This document shows positions 47,408-56,434 of a stretch of 64,000 nucleotides of DNA, piece by piece. The translations under genes and the position numbers were made by a program. Position 1 is the stretch's first letter. Each line of letters starts with the position of its first letter. The notes beneath the pieces were generated by a model that worked only from the letters and a program-made list of their open reading frames with translations, searched no databases and was not told where the DNA came from. Origin of the DNA: Alkalisalibacterium limincola (GTDB lineage Bacteria; Pseudomonadota; Gammaproteobacteria; Xanthomonadales; Xanthomonadaceae); assembly GCF_008017755.1 (NCBI RefSeq), contig NZ_VRTS01000003.1, positions 62,001 through 126,000 of the forward strand, written 5' to 3'.

Positions 47408-48640
47408 GTGCTGAATCGGTCCCGGTTGTTCGAACGCATCGATGAAGCCACCCAAAATGGCAATTCGCCTTCAACCGGCGTGTTGCTGTTGCGCGTGGAC
47501 CGCTTCCACGAACTCTGTGGCTTCCTCGGCTATGAGATCGGCGATGCCTTGTGCGACGAGGTGCGCGAGCGGCTGTGCGGTGCCTTGCGCGAGAGCGACT
47601 GGCTGGTCCCGGTCGGGGACTGCGACGTCGCCGTCGTGTTGTCGGGCCTCATCAGCCCGAACCACGCAGCGCTTGCCGCACAGCGTCTGTTGCGTGAGTT
47701 CGAACTGCCCTTCGAGAGCGATGGCCGCTCGATCAAGCTGCAGGCGCATGTGGGGTATTCGGTGTTCCCCTTGCATGGGCAGCGGCCCGAGGACCTGTGC
47801 CGGGGCGCCGAGCGGGCGCTGGCGATCGCCCGCTCCAGCGGGATCGACTGGGCGATGGCGGACGAGTCCGAGGACGAGGCCGCGCTGTACCAGGACCTGC
47901 GCCATGCGTTGATGGAGAACCTGCTCCATGTGCACTTCCAGCCCGTCATCGAGCTCAAGCAGGGCCGCCTGGTGGGTGTGGAGGCACTGGCGCGCTGGGA
48001 CTGTCCGCGCCGCGGCTCGATCCGGCCGGACCGCTTCATCACTCTGGCCGAGCAGACCGGCCTTGCGGGAGAACTGACCCGCTGGAGTGTCAACGCCGCC
48101 TTGCGCGAACACGCCAGGTTGCGCGCACTCGACCCCGACCTGCGATGCTCGATCAACCTCTCGTCGAAGGCCTTTCCGCAAGCCGGCCTGGTCGAGCAGA
48201 TCCTTGATGCGGTGGCGCTGTGGGATACGCCGCCGGCCTCCGTGGTGCTGGAGGTGACGGAAACGGCGATGATGGAGAACCCGGAGCTCAGCGCCCGGGT
48301 GCTGCAGCGCCTGGACCATGCCGGACTGCGCATCGCCATCGACGATTTCGGCAAGGGGTACTCGTCGCTGTCCTACCTCAAGCACTTCCCGGTACGCGAA
48401 CTCAAGATCGACCAGAGCTTCGTCAGGGACGCCGGCAGCGACCCGCGATCGGCGCGGCTGGTGAGCTCCATGGTCGAGCTGGCCCATCACCTGGGCATGG
48501 AGGCGGTCGCCGAGGGAATCGAGGCCGAGGGCTCGGCGACGCTGTTGCGGGAGATGGGCTGCGATCGTGCGCAGGGCTACCATCTCGGACGTCCGATGCC
48601 GACGGAAAGCCTCCTGGACCTTCTGCGCAAGACGGCCTGA
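47408..48640 (+). CDS. EAL-domain cyclic-di-GMP phosphodiesterase with degenerate GGDEF domain
   Basis: A 410-residue cytosolic protein. Residues about 20-155 are a GGDEF domain whose signature has decayed to VGDCDV at about 69-74, so no cyclase activity is expected. Residues about 160-405 are an EAL domain with its catalytic set intact: VEALARWDCP (Glu192), NLSSKAF (Asn250), LEVTET (Glu282/285), IDDFGKGYSS (Asp312/313), KIDQSFV (Lys333) and EAVAEGIE. It should hydrolyse cyclic-di-GMP to pGpG. GTG start at 47408, 19 bases after the HD-GYP stop, with AAGGGGG upstream. Confidence 0.9.
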   Translation: MLNRSRLFERIDEATQNGNSPSTGVLLLRVDRFHELCGFLGYEIGDALCDEVRERLCGALRESDWLVPVGDCDVAVVLSGLISPNHAALAAQRLLREFELPFESDGRSIKLQAHVGYSVFPLHGQRPEDLCRGAERALAIARSSGIDWAMADESEDEAALYQDLRHALMENLLHVHFQPVIELKQGRLVGVEALARWDCPRRGSIRPDRFITLAEQTGLAGELTRWSVNAALREHARLRALDPDLRCSINLSSKAFPQAGLVEQILDAVALWDTPPASVVLEVTETAMMENPELSARVLQRLDHAGLRIAIDDFGKGYSSLSYLKHFPVRELKIDQSFVRDAGSDPRSARLVSSMVELAHHLGMEAVAEGIEAEGSATLLREMGCDRAQGYHLGRPMPTESLLDLLRKTA

Positions 48641-48673
48641 TCCAATCCAGCCGGGAACCTCCCCGCGAGGGGG

Positions 48674-48865
48674 TCAACCGGTCGCGGCGATTGACTTCAG
48701 GATCTCCGGGGTCGCGGTGGCCGAGACCAGGCGACGCTGGCATTCGGCGTCGAGACGATGGAACTCCTCGCTGCCGTCCTCGCCGGAGAGCGCCATGTCG
48801 TACAGGCGGGCGACCAGGGTTTCATCCGACAGTTGGGTGGTTGGAAACGCGCTCACACTGGACAT
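48674..48865 (-). CDS. small uncharacterised protein
   Basis: A 63-residue acidic protein, mostly helical by composition (SDETLVARLYDMALSGEDGS, LDAECQRRLVSATATPEILK). No family recognised. The ATG at 48863-48865 is preceded by GGGGGAG with seven-base spacing, a strong ribosome site that supports real translation. It converges with the EAL gene. Confidence 0.65.
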   Translation of the reverse strand: MSSVSAFPTTQLSDETLVARLYDMALSGEDGSEEFHRLDAECQRRLVSATATPEILKSIAATG

Positions 48866-48933
48866 CTTTGTTCTCCCCCGTGTAATCCCGGGAGAAAAAG
48901 CAGGAACCGTGCCATCCATCACTAGTTTGGCCT

Positions 48934-48951
48934 CCGGGCATTTTCGCCCGG
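48934..48951 (-). terminator. hairpin downstream of the PhzF-like gene
   Basis: CCGGGC/GCCCGG with a six-base A/T-rich loop lies between the end of the PhzF-like gene (49013) and the start of the 63-residue gene. It may terminate the former or structure the leader of the latter. No U tract follows. Confidence 0.35.
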
Positions 48952-49012
48952 GGCGGGGTGACGCACAGCGGCAGGCATGCGCGGTCTGCGTCAAGTTCCA
49001 GGGGGCCTGGAA

Positions 49013-49906
49013 CTACGCATCCACTGCGGATGGCCAGTCCAGCGTCCCGCTGACCACGACATGGGAACGTCCACCGACCCAGATGGTGCCGTCCCCGTCG
49101 ATGTCCACGCTCATGCGCGCGTCGCGACCGATCTCGCGGCCCTGGCTGACGTGATAGCCCGACGCCAGGGGGCCCTCGGGTTCGGCCTGTGCGAGGTAGG
49201 CCCCGATGAGCCCGTTGGCGGCGCCCGACGCCGGGTCTTCGACAATTCCCACGCCTGCCGGGAATGCGCGTACCACCAGTCCGAAGGCAGGGTCGTCGCT
49301 TCGTGCAAACACGCACAGGCCCAGGCTGTCGCTGGCATGGGCCAGGGCAGCGATCGCGGCGTGGTCGGGGTGCCAGCCTCGCAACGCGTGCTCGTCTGCG
49401 AATTCGGCCAGCCACCAGCGGCGCCCGCCCTCGACGAAGGCCGGAGGAAGCGGGCCCAGGCGGATGCCGTCGAGAAGGCCGGCGAGGCCCGGATCGGCGT
49501 CCAGGCCGGTGCGCAGCACCTGGGCCGCCGGCGCCTGCACGGCCAGCACGACCTCGCGACCCGTCCCCGACACCCGCAATGGCAACACGCCGGCGTCGCA
49601 TTGCTGGTGCAGCAGGCCATCGCGGGCCTCGGCCACGCCCTCGTGCAGGACCGCGCAGGCGCTACCGACACTGGGATGGCCGGCGAAGGCGATCTCCCGG
49701 TGGGGCGTGAAGATGCGCAGCCGGTAGCTGGCGCCGTCGAGCGAAGGCGGCAGGACGAACGTGGTCTCGACCAGGTTGGTCCACGTGGCGAAGCGTTGCA
49801 TCGCCTGCGCACTCCAGTGGTGCGCACCGAAGACCACGCCCAGCGGATTGCCGCCACCGGGCTGGTCGCAGAACACGTCGAGCTGCAGGAACCTGAGTGC
49901 ATCCAT
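49013..49906 (-). CDS. PhzF family isomerase/epimerase-like protein
   Basis: A 297-residue soluble protein with the diaminopimelate-epimerase-like fold. The catalytic Glu is in TNLVETTFVLPP at about residue 47. IFTPHREIAFAGHPSVGSAC and VGIVEDPASGAANGLIGAYL are the two signature loops. PhzF acts in phenazine synthesis, but no phenazine genes are near, so this is one of the many family members without known substrate. ATG 49904-49906. It lies 24 bases upstream of nothing co-directional except the small 63-residue gene, and follows the MscS gene on the same strand by 24 bases. Confidence 0.9.
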   Translation of the reverse strand: MDALRFLQLDVFCDQPGGGNPLGVVFGAHHWSAQAMQRFATWTNLVETTFVLPPSLDGASYRLRIFTPHREIAFAGHPSVGSACAVLHEGVAEARDGLLHQQCDAGVLPLRVSGTGREVVLAVQAPAAQVLRTGLDADPGLAGLLDGIRLGPLPPAFVEGGRRWWLAEFADEHALRGWHPDHAAIAALAHASDSLGLCVFARSDDPAFGLVVRAFPAGVGIVEDPASGAANGLIGAYLAQAEPEGPLASGYHVSQGREIGRDARMSVDIDGDGTIWVGGRSHVVVSGTLDWPSAVDA

Positions 49907-49930
49907 GGATCCGTCCTTGATGGGCCGCGA

Positions 49931-51334
49931 CTATTCGCGCCGGGCGTTGGGGTCGAGCAGGTCGCCGTCGATCATGCCCGTGCGCTCCTCGTCGACCTGG
50001 CGGTCGATGTGCCGCTCGGGACTGAGGTCTGCGACGGTGGTGTCTTCCGGCTCCAGTGCAGGCGCGGGGAGCTGTGCCGGCGTGGGCGTGCTGTCCGGAT
50101 CCGGCACCGCGTCGCTGCCGCCGAGGTCGACACGGTAGCGGGTGTCGGGCACGCCCAGGCCGTGCTCGATGAAGGCGCGCCGCACCAGCCGGATCGCTTC
50201 GCTGCGCGCCCGCCCGAAGCTGGTCTCGCGCTGGTCCACCCAGGCGCTCAGCCTGAGCTGGGTGGTGGAGTCGGACAGGCCGAGCACGGATACCGCCGGC
50301 GCGGGCTCCTCGAGCAGGCCGTCGATGCCGCCCAGGCACTCCCGGGCGACCTGTTGCGCGCGCGAGATCGAGGCGTCGTTGCCTACCGAGAGGTCGAAGC
50401 TCAGGCGCCGTGTCGGATTGCGCGAGTAGTTGAGCATGACGCCCTTGAAGACCTGGGCGTTGGGCACGCGCAGGTGGTTGCCGTCCAGCGTGATCAGGAT
50501 CGTGGCGCGCGAGGTCAGTGCCGCCACCTTGCCCTCGTGGCCATCGATGAGCACGTGGTCGTGCGGTGCGAAGGGCTGGCGCAGGCTCAGCAGGATGCCG
50601 GCGATGTAGTTCTCCGCGACGTCCCTGAAGGCGAAACCCACGGCGATGCCGATGATGCCGGCCGTGCCCAGCAGTGCGCCGACGAGCGCCGTGGCATTGA
50701 GCAGGTCGAGCGCGATGACGACGCCGACCAGCACCACCACCAGCTGCACGGCCTGGCGCGAGAGACGGTCCACGAACGGGTTGCCGTGGGGGCGGCGCAA
50801 CAGCCTCAGGTGCGTGGACAGCCAGCGGCCCAGCAGCGCGCTGCCCCATACGATCAGCAGCGCCAGCACGAACAGCGGGATGGCGGAGACCAGCCGGGAC
50901 AGCGTTTCGCGCGCGTGTTCGAAGACCGGTGCGGTGCGCACGGCCACCGTGGTGTCGATCGACAGCTGGTTGTCGACCTGCAGCACGCCTTCGGCCTGTT
51001 CGGCGATGGTCCCGGCCAGTTGCCTGCGGGCGTCGTCGGCTGCCTCGCCGCGGAGGCGCACCAGGCCACCGGTCACTTCCACCCGGGTCTTCTCCAGGCC
51101 CGGGATCACGGCCAGCCGCGCCGCCAGGCGCTCACGCAGCGCCCGGTCGCTTTCGCGCAGCGCCGCCACCTCTTCGGGGTTGGCGATCGCCGCGGCTTCG
51201 TCGGATTCCTCCGCGGCCTGTGCGGGCGTGTCGGCGACTGGCGGCTGGCTGGCAGGCTGGCGGGCCGCCACCGGCCCGTGGACCGCAAGGGACAGCAGCA
51301 CCAGCAACACGATGATGTGGGAGAGTCGGGGCAT
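49931..51334 (-). CDS. MscS-family mechanosensitive channel with N-terminal BON domain
   Basis: A 467-residue exported membrane protein. Signal peptide at 1-24, then a coiled or acidic segment. A periplasmic BON domain lies at about 60-125 (VIPGLEKTRVEVTGGLVRLR, VLQVDNQLSIDTTVAV). The MscS core has helices at about 148-170, 195-215 and 220-245, the pore helix ALVGALLGTAGIIGIAVGFA, and the beta domain (NYIAGILLSLRQPFAPHDHV, LITLDGNHLRVPNAQVFKGV). The C-terminal tail is Pro/Asp-rich. BON domains bind phospholipid or membranes and may sense tension or lipid state. ATG 51332-51334. Confidence 0.88.
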   Translation of the reverse strand: MPRLSHIIVLLVLLSLAVHGPVAARQPASQPPVADTPAQAAEESDEAAAIANPEEVAALRESDRALRERLAARLAVIPGLEKTRVEVTGGLVRLRGEAADDARRQLAGTIAEQAEGVLQVDNQLSIDTTVAVRTAPVFEHARETLSRLVSAIPLFVLALLIVWGSALLGRWLSTHLRLLRRPHGNPFVDRLSRQAVQLVVVLVGVVIALDLLNATALVGALLGTAGIIGIAVGFAFRDVAENYIAGILLSLRQPFAPHDHVLIDGHEGKVAALTSRATILITLDGNHLRVPNAQVFKGVMLNYSRNPTRRLSFDLSVGNDASISRAQQVARECLGGIDGLLEEPAPAVSVLGLSDSTTQLRLSAWVDQRETSFGRARSEAIRLVRRAFIEHGLGVPDTRYRVDLGGSDAVPDPDSTPTPAQLPAPALEPEDTTVADLSPERHIDRQVDEERTGMIDGDLLDPNARRE

Positions 51335-51466
51335 GGGCGGGCCGTGGTGTCGAGGGATGCAGTGTGGTGCACGCGCCCGCGTCTTTCCAGCACCGCGCCA
51401 TGACAGTGGCCGGCGACTGTGCCAGCATGCACACCCGCCGGATACCGTCGGCAGCCGGGGTTGCGC

Positions 51467-52180
51467 ATGAGGCTCAACAAGTACATCAGCGAGAGTGGCC
51501 ACTGTTCGCGGCGCGAGGCCGACCAGCTGATCGCCGACGGGCGCGTGTGCGTGAACGGCGAGGTGGCCGGCATCGGCGTGCGCCTGGGCGACGACGACGA
51601 GGTGACGGTCGACGGCCAGGCGCTCAAGGCGCGGCCGCGGCGCAGCAGTGGCCGCCGGCACGTCTACATCGCGCTGAACAAACCCGTCGGCATCACCTGC
51701 ACCACCGACTCCTCGGTCAAGGGCAACATCGTCGACTTCGTCGGGCACGAGCAACGGGTGTTCCCGATCGGGCGGCTGGACAAGGATTCGGAGGGCCTGA
51801 TCCTGCTGACCAGCAACGGCGACATCGTCAACGAGATCCTGCGCGCGGAGAACTCGAAGGAAAAGGAGTACCTGGTGGCGGTGAACAAGGCGGTGACGCC
51901 CGAGTTCCTCACCGGCATGGCGCGTGGGGTCCGCATCCACAACCAGACGACGAAGCCCTGCCGCACCGGCCGCCTGGCCAAGTTCGGCTTCCGCATCGTG
52001 CTGACCCAGGGCCTGAACCGGCAGATCCGGTTGATGGCTGCCGCGTTCGGCTATCGCGTGACCCAGTTGCGACGCGTGCGCATCGTCAACGTCAAGCTGG
52101 GCGCGCTCAAGCCCGGGCAGTGGCGCAACCTGACCGATGCCGAACTGCACGGGTTGCTGCCCGAGCGGACCGACTGGTGA
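51467..52180 (+). CDS. rluF: 23S rRNA pseudouridine synthase RluF-like
   Basis: A 237-residue RsuA-type enzyme. The S4 RNA-binding domain is at residues 1-47 (RLNKYISESGHCSRREADQL). The catalytic Asp lies in VFPIGRLDKDSEGLILLTSN at about 105. LTQGLNRQIRLMAAAFGYRV is the late family motif. The RluF/RluB branch modifies U2604 or U2605; the SSVKGNIVDFVGH segment and short C-terminus favour RluF. ATG 51467. It ends three bases from the convergent cysteine synthase-like gene. Confidence 0.9.
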   Translation: MRLNKYISESGHCSRREADQLIADGRVCVNGEVAGIGVRLGDDDEVTVDGQALKARPRRSSGRRHVYIALNKPVGITCTTDSSVKGNIVDFVGHEQRVFPIGRLDKDSEGLILLTSNGDIVNEILRAENSKEKEYLVAVNKAVTPEFLTGMARGVRIHNQTTKPCRTGRLAKFGFRIVLTQGLNRQIRLMAAAFGYRVTQLRRVRIVNVKLGALKPGQWRNLTDAELHGLLPERTDW

Positions 52181-52183
52181 GCC

Positions 52184-53185
52184 TCAATCGAACCAGGGCG
52201 GCATCGGCAGCCCCTTCGATTCCATGAACCCACGGTTGAACAGTCGCGACTCGTAGCGGCTGGCGGAGTCGCACAACACGGTGACGATGGTGTGCCCGGG
52301 CCCCAGTTGTTCGGCCAGGCGGATCGCGCCGGCGACGTTGATCGCGCTGGACGCACCCACGTAGAGGCCTTCGCGGCCGATCAGTTCCCACAGCACGGGT
52401 ACCAGTTCGCTGTCGGGGATCCGGAACGCATCGTCGATGAGGGCGCCCTCCAGGTTGCCGGTGACCCGGTTCTGGCCGATGCCCTCGGTGATCGAGCTGC
52501 CCGAGCTGCGGATCTCGCCGAACTTGATCCAGTCGTGGATGCCCGCGCCCTCCGGGTCGGCCGCGGCGGTGACGATGCCCGGGTTCCTGGACTTCAGGTA
52601 CTCCGAGACGCCGGCCAGCGTGCCCCCGGTGCCCACGGCACAGATGAAACCGTCCACGCGGGCCCCGGTCTGCTCCCAGATCTCCGGGCCGGTGCTGGCC
52701 AGATGGCCTTCGCGGTTGGCCGGGTTGTCCCACTGGTTGGGATACACGACGCCATGGGCCGCGCCATCCGCCATCGATTCGGCCAGGCGCCGGGCCTGGT
52801 GGACGTAGTTTTCCGGGTTTGCATAGGGCACTGCCGGCACGGTGCGCAGCTCGGCGCCCATGCCGCGCAGGGCCGACTGCTTCTCGGCCGACTGGGTTTC
52901 CGGCATCAGGATGATCGTCTTCAGGCCCAGCGCGTTGCCCGCCAGCGTCAGGCCGATGCCGGTGTTGCCGGCGGTGCCCTCGACCACGGTGCCACCGGGC
53001 TCGACCAGGCCCCGCTTGAGTGCATCGAGCAGGAGGTATTTCGCCGCGCGGTCCTTTACCGAGCCGCCCGGATTCATGAATTCGGCCTTGCCCAGGATCG
53101 TGCATCCGGTGCGTGCGGAAGCCTCGCGCAGGTGGATCAGGGGCGTGTTGCCGACGTGTTCGAGGAAGGGGGGCAGGGTATCCAT
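52184..53185 (-). CDS. cysK: cysteine synthase / cystathionine beta-synthase family enzyme
   Basis: A 333-residue PLP enzyme. The PLP lysine is Lys44 in FMNPGGSVKDRAAKYLL. The substrate loop GTAGNTGIGL, the phosphate-binding GTGGTLAGVSEY and the late Ser in VTVLCDSASRYESRLF are present. The first reaction expected is O-acetylserine plus sulfide to cysteine. The GTAGN variant of the usual TSGNT, and the C-terminal MESKGLPMPPWFD, resemble a separate CysK-like group, so other beta-replacement chemistry is possible. ATG 53183-53185. Confidence 0.9.
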   Translation of the reverse strand: MDTLPPFLEHVGNTPLIHLREASARTGCTILGKAEFMNPGGSVKDRAAKYLLLDALKRGLVEPGGTVVEGTAGNTGIGLTLAGNALGLKTIILMPETQSAEKQSALRGMGAELRTVPAVPYANPENYVHQARRLAESMADGAAHGVVYPNQWDNPANREGHLASTGPEIWEQTGARVDGFICAVGTGGTLAGVSEYLKSRNPGIVTAAADPEGAGIHDWIKFGEIRSSGSSITEGIGQNRVTGNLEGALIDDAFRIPDSELVPVLWELIGREGLYVGASSAINVAGAIRLAEQLGPGHTIVTVLCDSASRYESRLFNRGFMESKGLPMPPWFD

Positions 53186-53312
53186 GGGCACAAGTTGGCC
53201 CGTCCTGGCCGCGAAGGGCAAGTGAATTGTCCGTCCAGGCCCCGCGATGCACACATGTTTTTTGCAAGTCGCGGCGTATGCTGGACGGGCGATCCACACC
53301 CGGGAGTCGGCC

Positions 53313-53900
53313 ATGTCCATCCTTCGCCGTCCGTTGTTGGCCCTGCTCGCGATGCTGGGGCTGATGGTCATCAGCGTGGCCCTGTTGCGCTCGCCCGAGG
53401 CGATGGGTCGCGATCTCGCCGTCCCGGTCGACAGCCTGGTGGAGGCTGAAGTGGTCGGTGTCGGCGCGCTCCCGGGACAGCCCCTGGCCGTCGTCCTGCT
53501 GCGCGTGGAGGGCGAGGCGGATCCAGTGGCGATCTTCGTGGGACTCGCCGAGGCCGAGGCGATCGCCCGGGCGCGCGAGGACATCAAGCCGCCGCGGCCA
53601 CTGACCCACGAGCTCAGCCTGGGCTTGCTGGATGCATCCGGTGCCCGCGTCGAGCGGCTGGTCGTGGACGAGATGCGCGAGGGCGCCTACCTCGCTGCGA
53701 TCGAGCTGCGGCTTCGCGACCGCCGCCAACCGGTCTGGGTGGATGCGCGGCCCTCGGACGGGCTGGCGCTCGCGATCCGCCACCAGGCCACGATCCTTCT
53801 GTCTCCGCAGGTGATCGAGGCCGGTACGTCCCTGGACCCCGGATCCGGCGAGCCGGACGCCACGTTGACCGGGCGGGGCAGGGCGGGGCTCAGGCTGTAG
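53313..53900 (+). CDS. bifunctional nuclease (BFN/DUF151) family protein, exported or membrane-anchored
   Basis: A 195-residue protein. Residues 7-25 are a hydrophobic signal or anchor (LLALLAMLGLMVISVALL). The DUF151 domain follows: EAEVVGVGALPGQPLAVVLL, IFVGLAEAEAIARARED, RPLTHELSLGLLDASGARVE, VDARPSDGLALAIRHQATIL. Plant BFN1 relatives cut RNA and DNA; bacterial members are uncharacterised. ATG 53313 with CGGGAG upstream, and TATGCT at 53277 as a possible -10. It ends four bases from the convergent transporter gene. Confidence 0.85.
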   Translation: MSILRRPLLALLAMLGLMVISVALLRSPEAMGRDLAVPVDSLVEAEVVGVGALPGQPLAVVLLRVEGEADPVAIFVGLAEAEAIARAREDIKPPRPLTHELSLGLLDASGARVERLVVDEMREGAYLAAIELRLRDRRQPVWVDARPSDGLALAIRHQATILLSPQVIEAGTSLDPGSGEPDATLTGRGRAGLRL

Positions 53901-53903
53901 CGC

Positions 53904-55071
53904 TCAGGACAGCCTTGCAGCACCCGATGCGGCCGCGCGGGCCAAGCGCCCGCGGCGATGGATGAACCAGGCCAGCGCGGTCACGCCGGCCGCCCCCAGG
54001 AAGGTCAGGCGTCCACCACCGACATCCCAGGCGGCGGCGGCCAGCAATGCGCCGACAGCCCGCCCGCGCCCGAGCCCAGTGAGTACAGACGCTTTGTCCG
54101 GCCCCGAGGCTGCGTCCGGGGAAGAACTCCGCCAGCATTCGCATCGAGGCCGAATGGAAGGCACCGAAGCTGAAGGCGTGCAGCAGCTGTACCGGGAACA
54201 GCACGGCCAGCTGGGTGGGGAACAGTGCGATCAGCAGCCAGCGCACCACGGTCAGGGCCAGGCACAGGCCGAACAGCCGTACCGCGCCGAGCCGCTGCAT
54301 CAGGCGCGGCATGTACCAGAACACGACCACCTCGGCCAGCACGCCCACCGCCCACAGGCTGCCCACCACGAGGCCGCTGTGGCCACTGCGCAGCATGTAC
54401 AGGGTAAAGAACACGTAGTACGCGCCGAACCCCAGCTGCATGAGGCTGGCCACCAGCAGGAAGCGGCGCACGCCGGGCTGGCGCAGCAGGCCGCGAAGTC
54501 CGGGTCCGCCCCGCACCATGGGTGCCGCCGGTGCCTGGCGGTGGGTCCACGCCACCGCTGCCATCAGCACCAGCAGCGGCAGCACCAGCAGCGGGAAGCG
54601 CGCATCGCCCCAACGGTCCAGGGCCCAGCCGAACACCAGGACGGTGAGGATGAAGCCGATCGAGCCCCAGGCGCGCAGCCGCCCGTAATGCGCCTGCCGG
54701 GGCCCCAGCGCATGCAGCGTCATCGCTTCGAACTGCGGCATCACCGCGTTGTAGAACAGGCCGAACACCAACAGCGCGAAGAACAGCGCGAAGAACCCCG
54801 TGGCCGGGACGAGCAGTGCGAACCCCAGGGCACTCATCAGGCTGCCGGCGAACAACCAGCGCCCGGGACGCGGGCTGTGCGCATTGAGCAACCCCCAGCC
54901 AAGTGGCCCCGCTACGCGCGTGGCCCACATCAGCCCGACCAGGATGCCGATGGCATAGCTGCCATGGCCGATCCCGTCCAGCCACCGCGACACGTAGGGG
55001 CTGTAGGCCCCCAGGGCAGCGTAGTAGAGGAGGTAGAAACCGGCGAAGCGCCAGTACTGGTGCGGCGGCAT
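53904..55071 (-). CDS. major facilitator superfamily transporter (HcaT/LacY-like), broken by two frameshifts
   Basis: About 390 residues with twelve membrane helices after repair. It begins MPPHQYWRFAGFYLLYYAAL then YVSRWLDGIGHGSYAIGILV, the start of the nucleoside/H+ symporter-like 3-phenylpropionate (HcaT) type. The good frame runs to SMRMLAEFFPGRSLGAGQS near 54098. The protein then continues one frame over as LYSLGSGAGG, and one further over from about 54058 as AVGALLAAAAWDVGGGRLTF then GVTALAWFIHRRG, ending at 53904. Two separate one-base deletions fit exactly. The substrate is unknown. Confidence 0.85.
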
Positions 55072-55122
55072 CGGGGCATTATGCCGGTGCGGCGCGTGGA
55101 GCGGCCTTTCCAGACGAGGACG

Positions 55123-55142
55123 GCGCACCCTGCCGGGTGCGC
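55123..55142 (-). terminator. hairpin after the DUF4785-type gene
   Basis: A perfect 8-bp stem GCGCACCC/GGGTGCGC with a four-base loop lies 30 bases past the stop of the upstream minus-strand gene and before the transporter start. No U tract. Confidence 0.5.
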
Positions 55143-55171
55143 GCCGGTGTTCCGCGCTCGGGCGTCCCGGC

Positions 55172-56423
55172 TCAGCGCCGGGGCATGCGCCGTTGCGGAG
55201 CCTCGAGCCGCGGCCCGTTCGCGCGGTGCTCCAGCCGGGCGATCCGGCCCTGGTCGGACAGGGCGAGTTCGCGCAGCTCGAACGGGGCCCGGAAGCTGCT
55301 GCCCATGACGTCTGCCGGGAAGTGCAGCCCGATCGTGCCGCCCCCCTGGTCCAGCCAGGCCGCCGAGTGGGCATTCGCCATCGGTCGCAACTGGCCACTG
55401 CCATCGGTGCCGAACAGCACCGCACGCACCTCGTAGCGGCCCTCGGTCGCCGTTTCGACGTCGAAGTCGAAGCGCAGTCCATCGCTGCGGTCGACGCGGT
55501 AGTCGCCGGCCAGCCGGCCGGTCGGCGCGACGACCGACACCGCGGTCTTTGCATCACGCATCAGCGTCGCCCGCGACCCTCGTGGACGGCGAACGCGTGA
55601 ACTTCCCACAAGCCGGGCACGGCCGAAGCCGCTTCGGGCAGGTCGACGCGGGCCAGCAGTTCGCCGTCGGCGTTGCTGCTGAACTCCAGGTCGAAGCTCC
55701 GCCCGTCCGGAGAGGTCAGAAGCCCGCCCAGGCGCCGGGCCTGCAGCGGACGATCGCCCTCGAACAGGCGGCCACTGATCTCCAGCTGTCCACCGTTGAG
55801 CGCCAGGTCGCGGCCACTGGTGAGCAGCATCCGCACCGGGCTTTCCGGCTCGAACACGTGCACCAGGTAGCGGCCACTGGCGTTTGCGTTGCGAAGTTGC
55901 ACCGCACCGTCCCCAAGTTCAGGACGCAGCCGGAACGCGATGGTGCCACTGGGGAAATCGGTCCCGGCCGCCTGCAGCGCCGCGTGGTCGGCGGCCACCT
56001 CGAACGCCTGCTTCGCGGGCAGTTCGCGGCCGCGACCTGCAGCTGGAAGTCGTCGATCGCCAGCGGCGTCGGCCGTGCACCCAGCGCCGGGCTGATGCGG
56101 ATCACCGCACCGGGTGCGGTGGTGTCGATGCGCAGTCCGCGCTGGAGCTCGGCGGCCTCGACATTGGTCCAGTATTCGCGGCTTTCCTGCACGAAGGGCT
56201 GCGGGGCCTCGATGGCCTGGCCGGGATTGAGGCGCCAGGCGAACTGGACCGGCTCGCGCTCCAGGGCGAAGGCCGGCGGCGGCGCCGCGGACAGGGTCGC
56301 CGGCACCAGGTCGGTGCCAGAAGCGACCGGCAGCGTGCCGGCCTCCGATGCGTGGGCGAAGGGAAGGGCCAGGGCCAGCGCAATGGCGAGGGCCGGGCGA
56401 TGGAATCGGAACATGATGGTCAT
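55172..56423 (-). CDS. exported DUF4785-type protein, broken by two frameshifts
   Basis: About 417 residues once two bases are restored. A signal peptide lies at 1-25 (FHRPALAIALALALPFAHAS). The first frame covers PVQFAWRLNPGQAIEAPQPF to PLAIDDFQLQVAA, then shifts near 56025-56035 to RELPAKQAFEVAADHAALQA and MLLTSGRDLALNGGQLEISG. It shifts again near 55562-55570, after VHAFAVHEGRGRR, to MRDAKTAVSVVAPTGRLAGD and FDFDVETATEGRYEVRAVLF, stopping at 55172. The beta-sandwich style and order match DUF4785 envelope proteins of Xanthomonadales, which are unstudied. ATG 56421-56423 with GAGGAAA upstream. It follows the lipase-like gene by 11 bases, so they form an operon. Confidence 0.82.
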
Positions 56424-56434
56424 CGTCGGTTTCC

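Noticed and set aside
49013-49906. Phenazine biosynthesis gene
   Set aside because: The protein is of the PhzF family, but no other phz genes are nearby and most family members have other, unknown roles.
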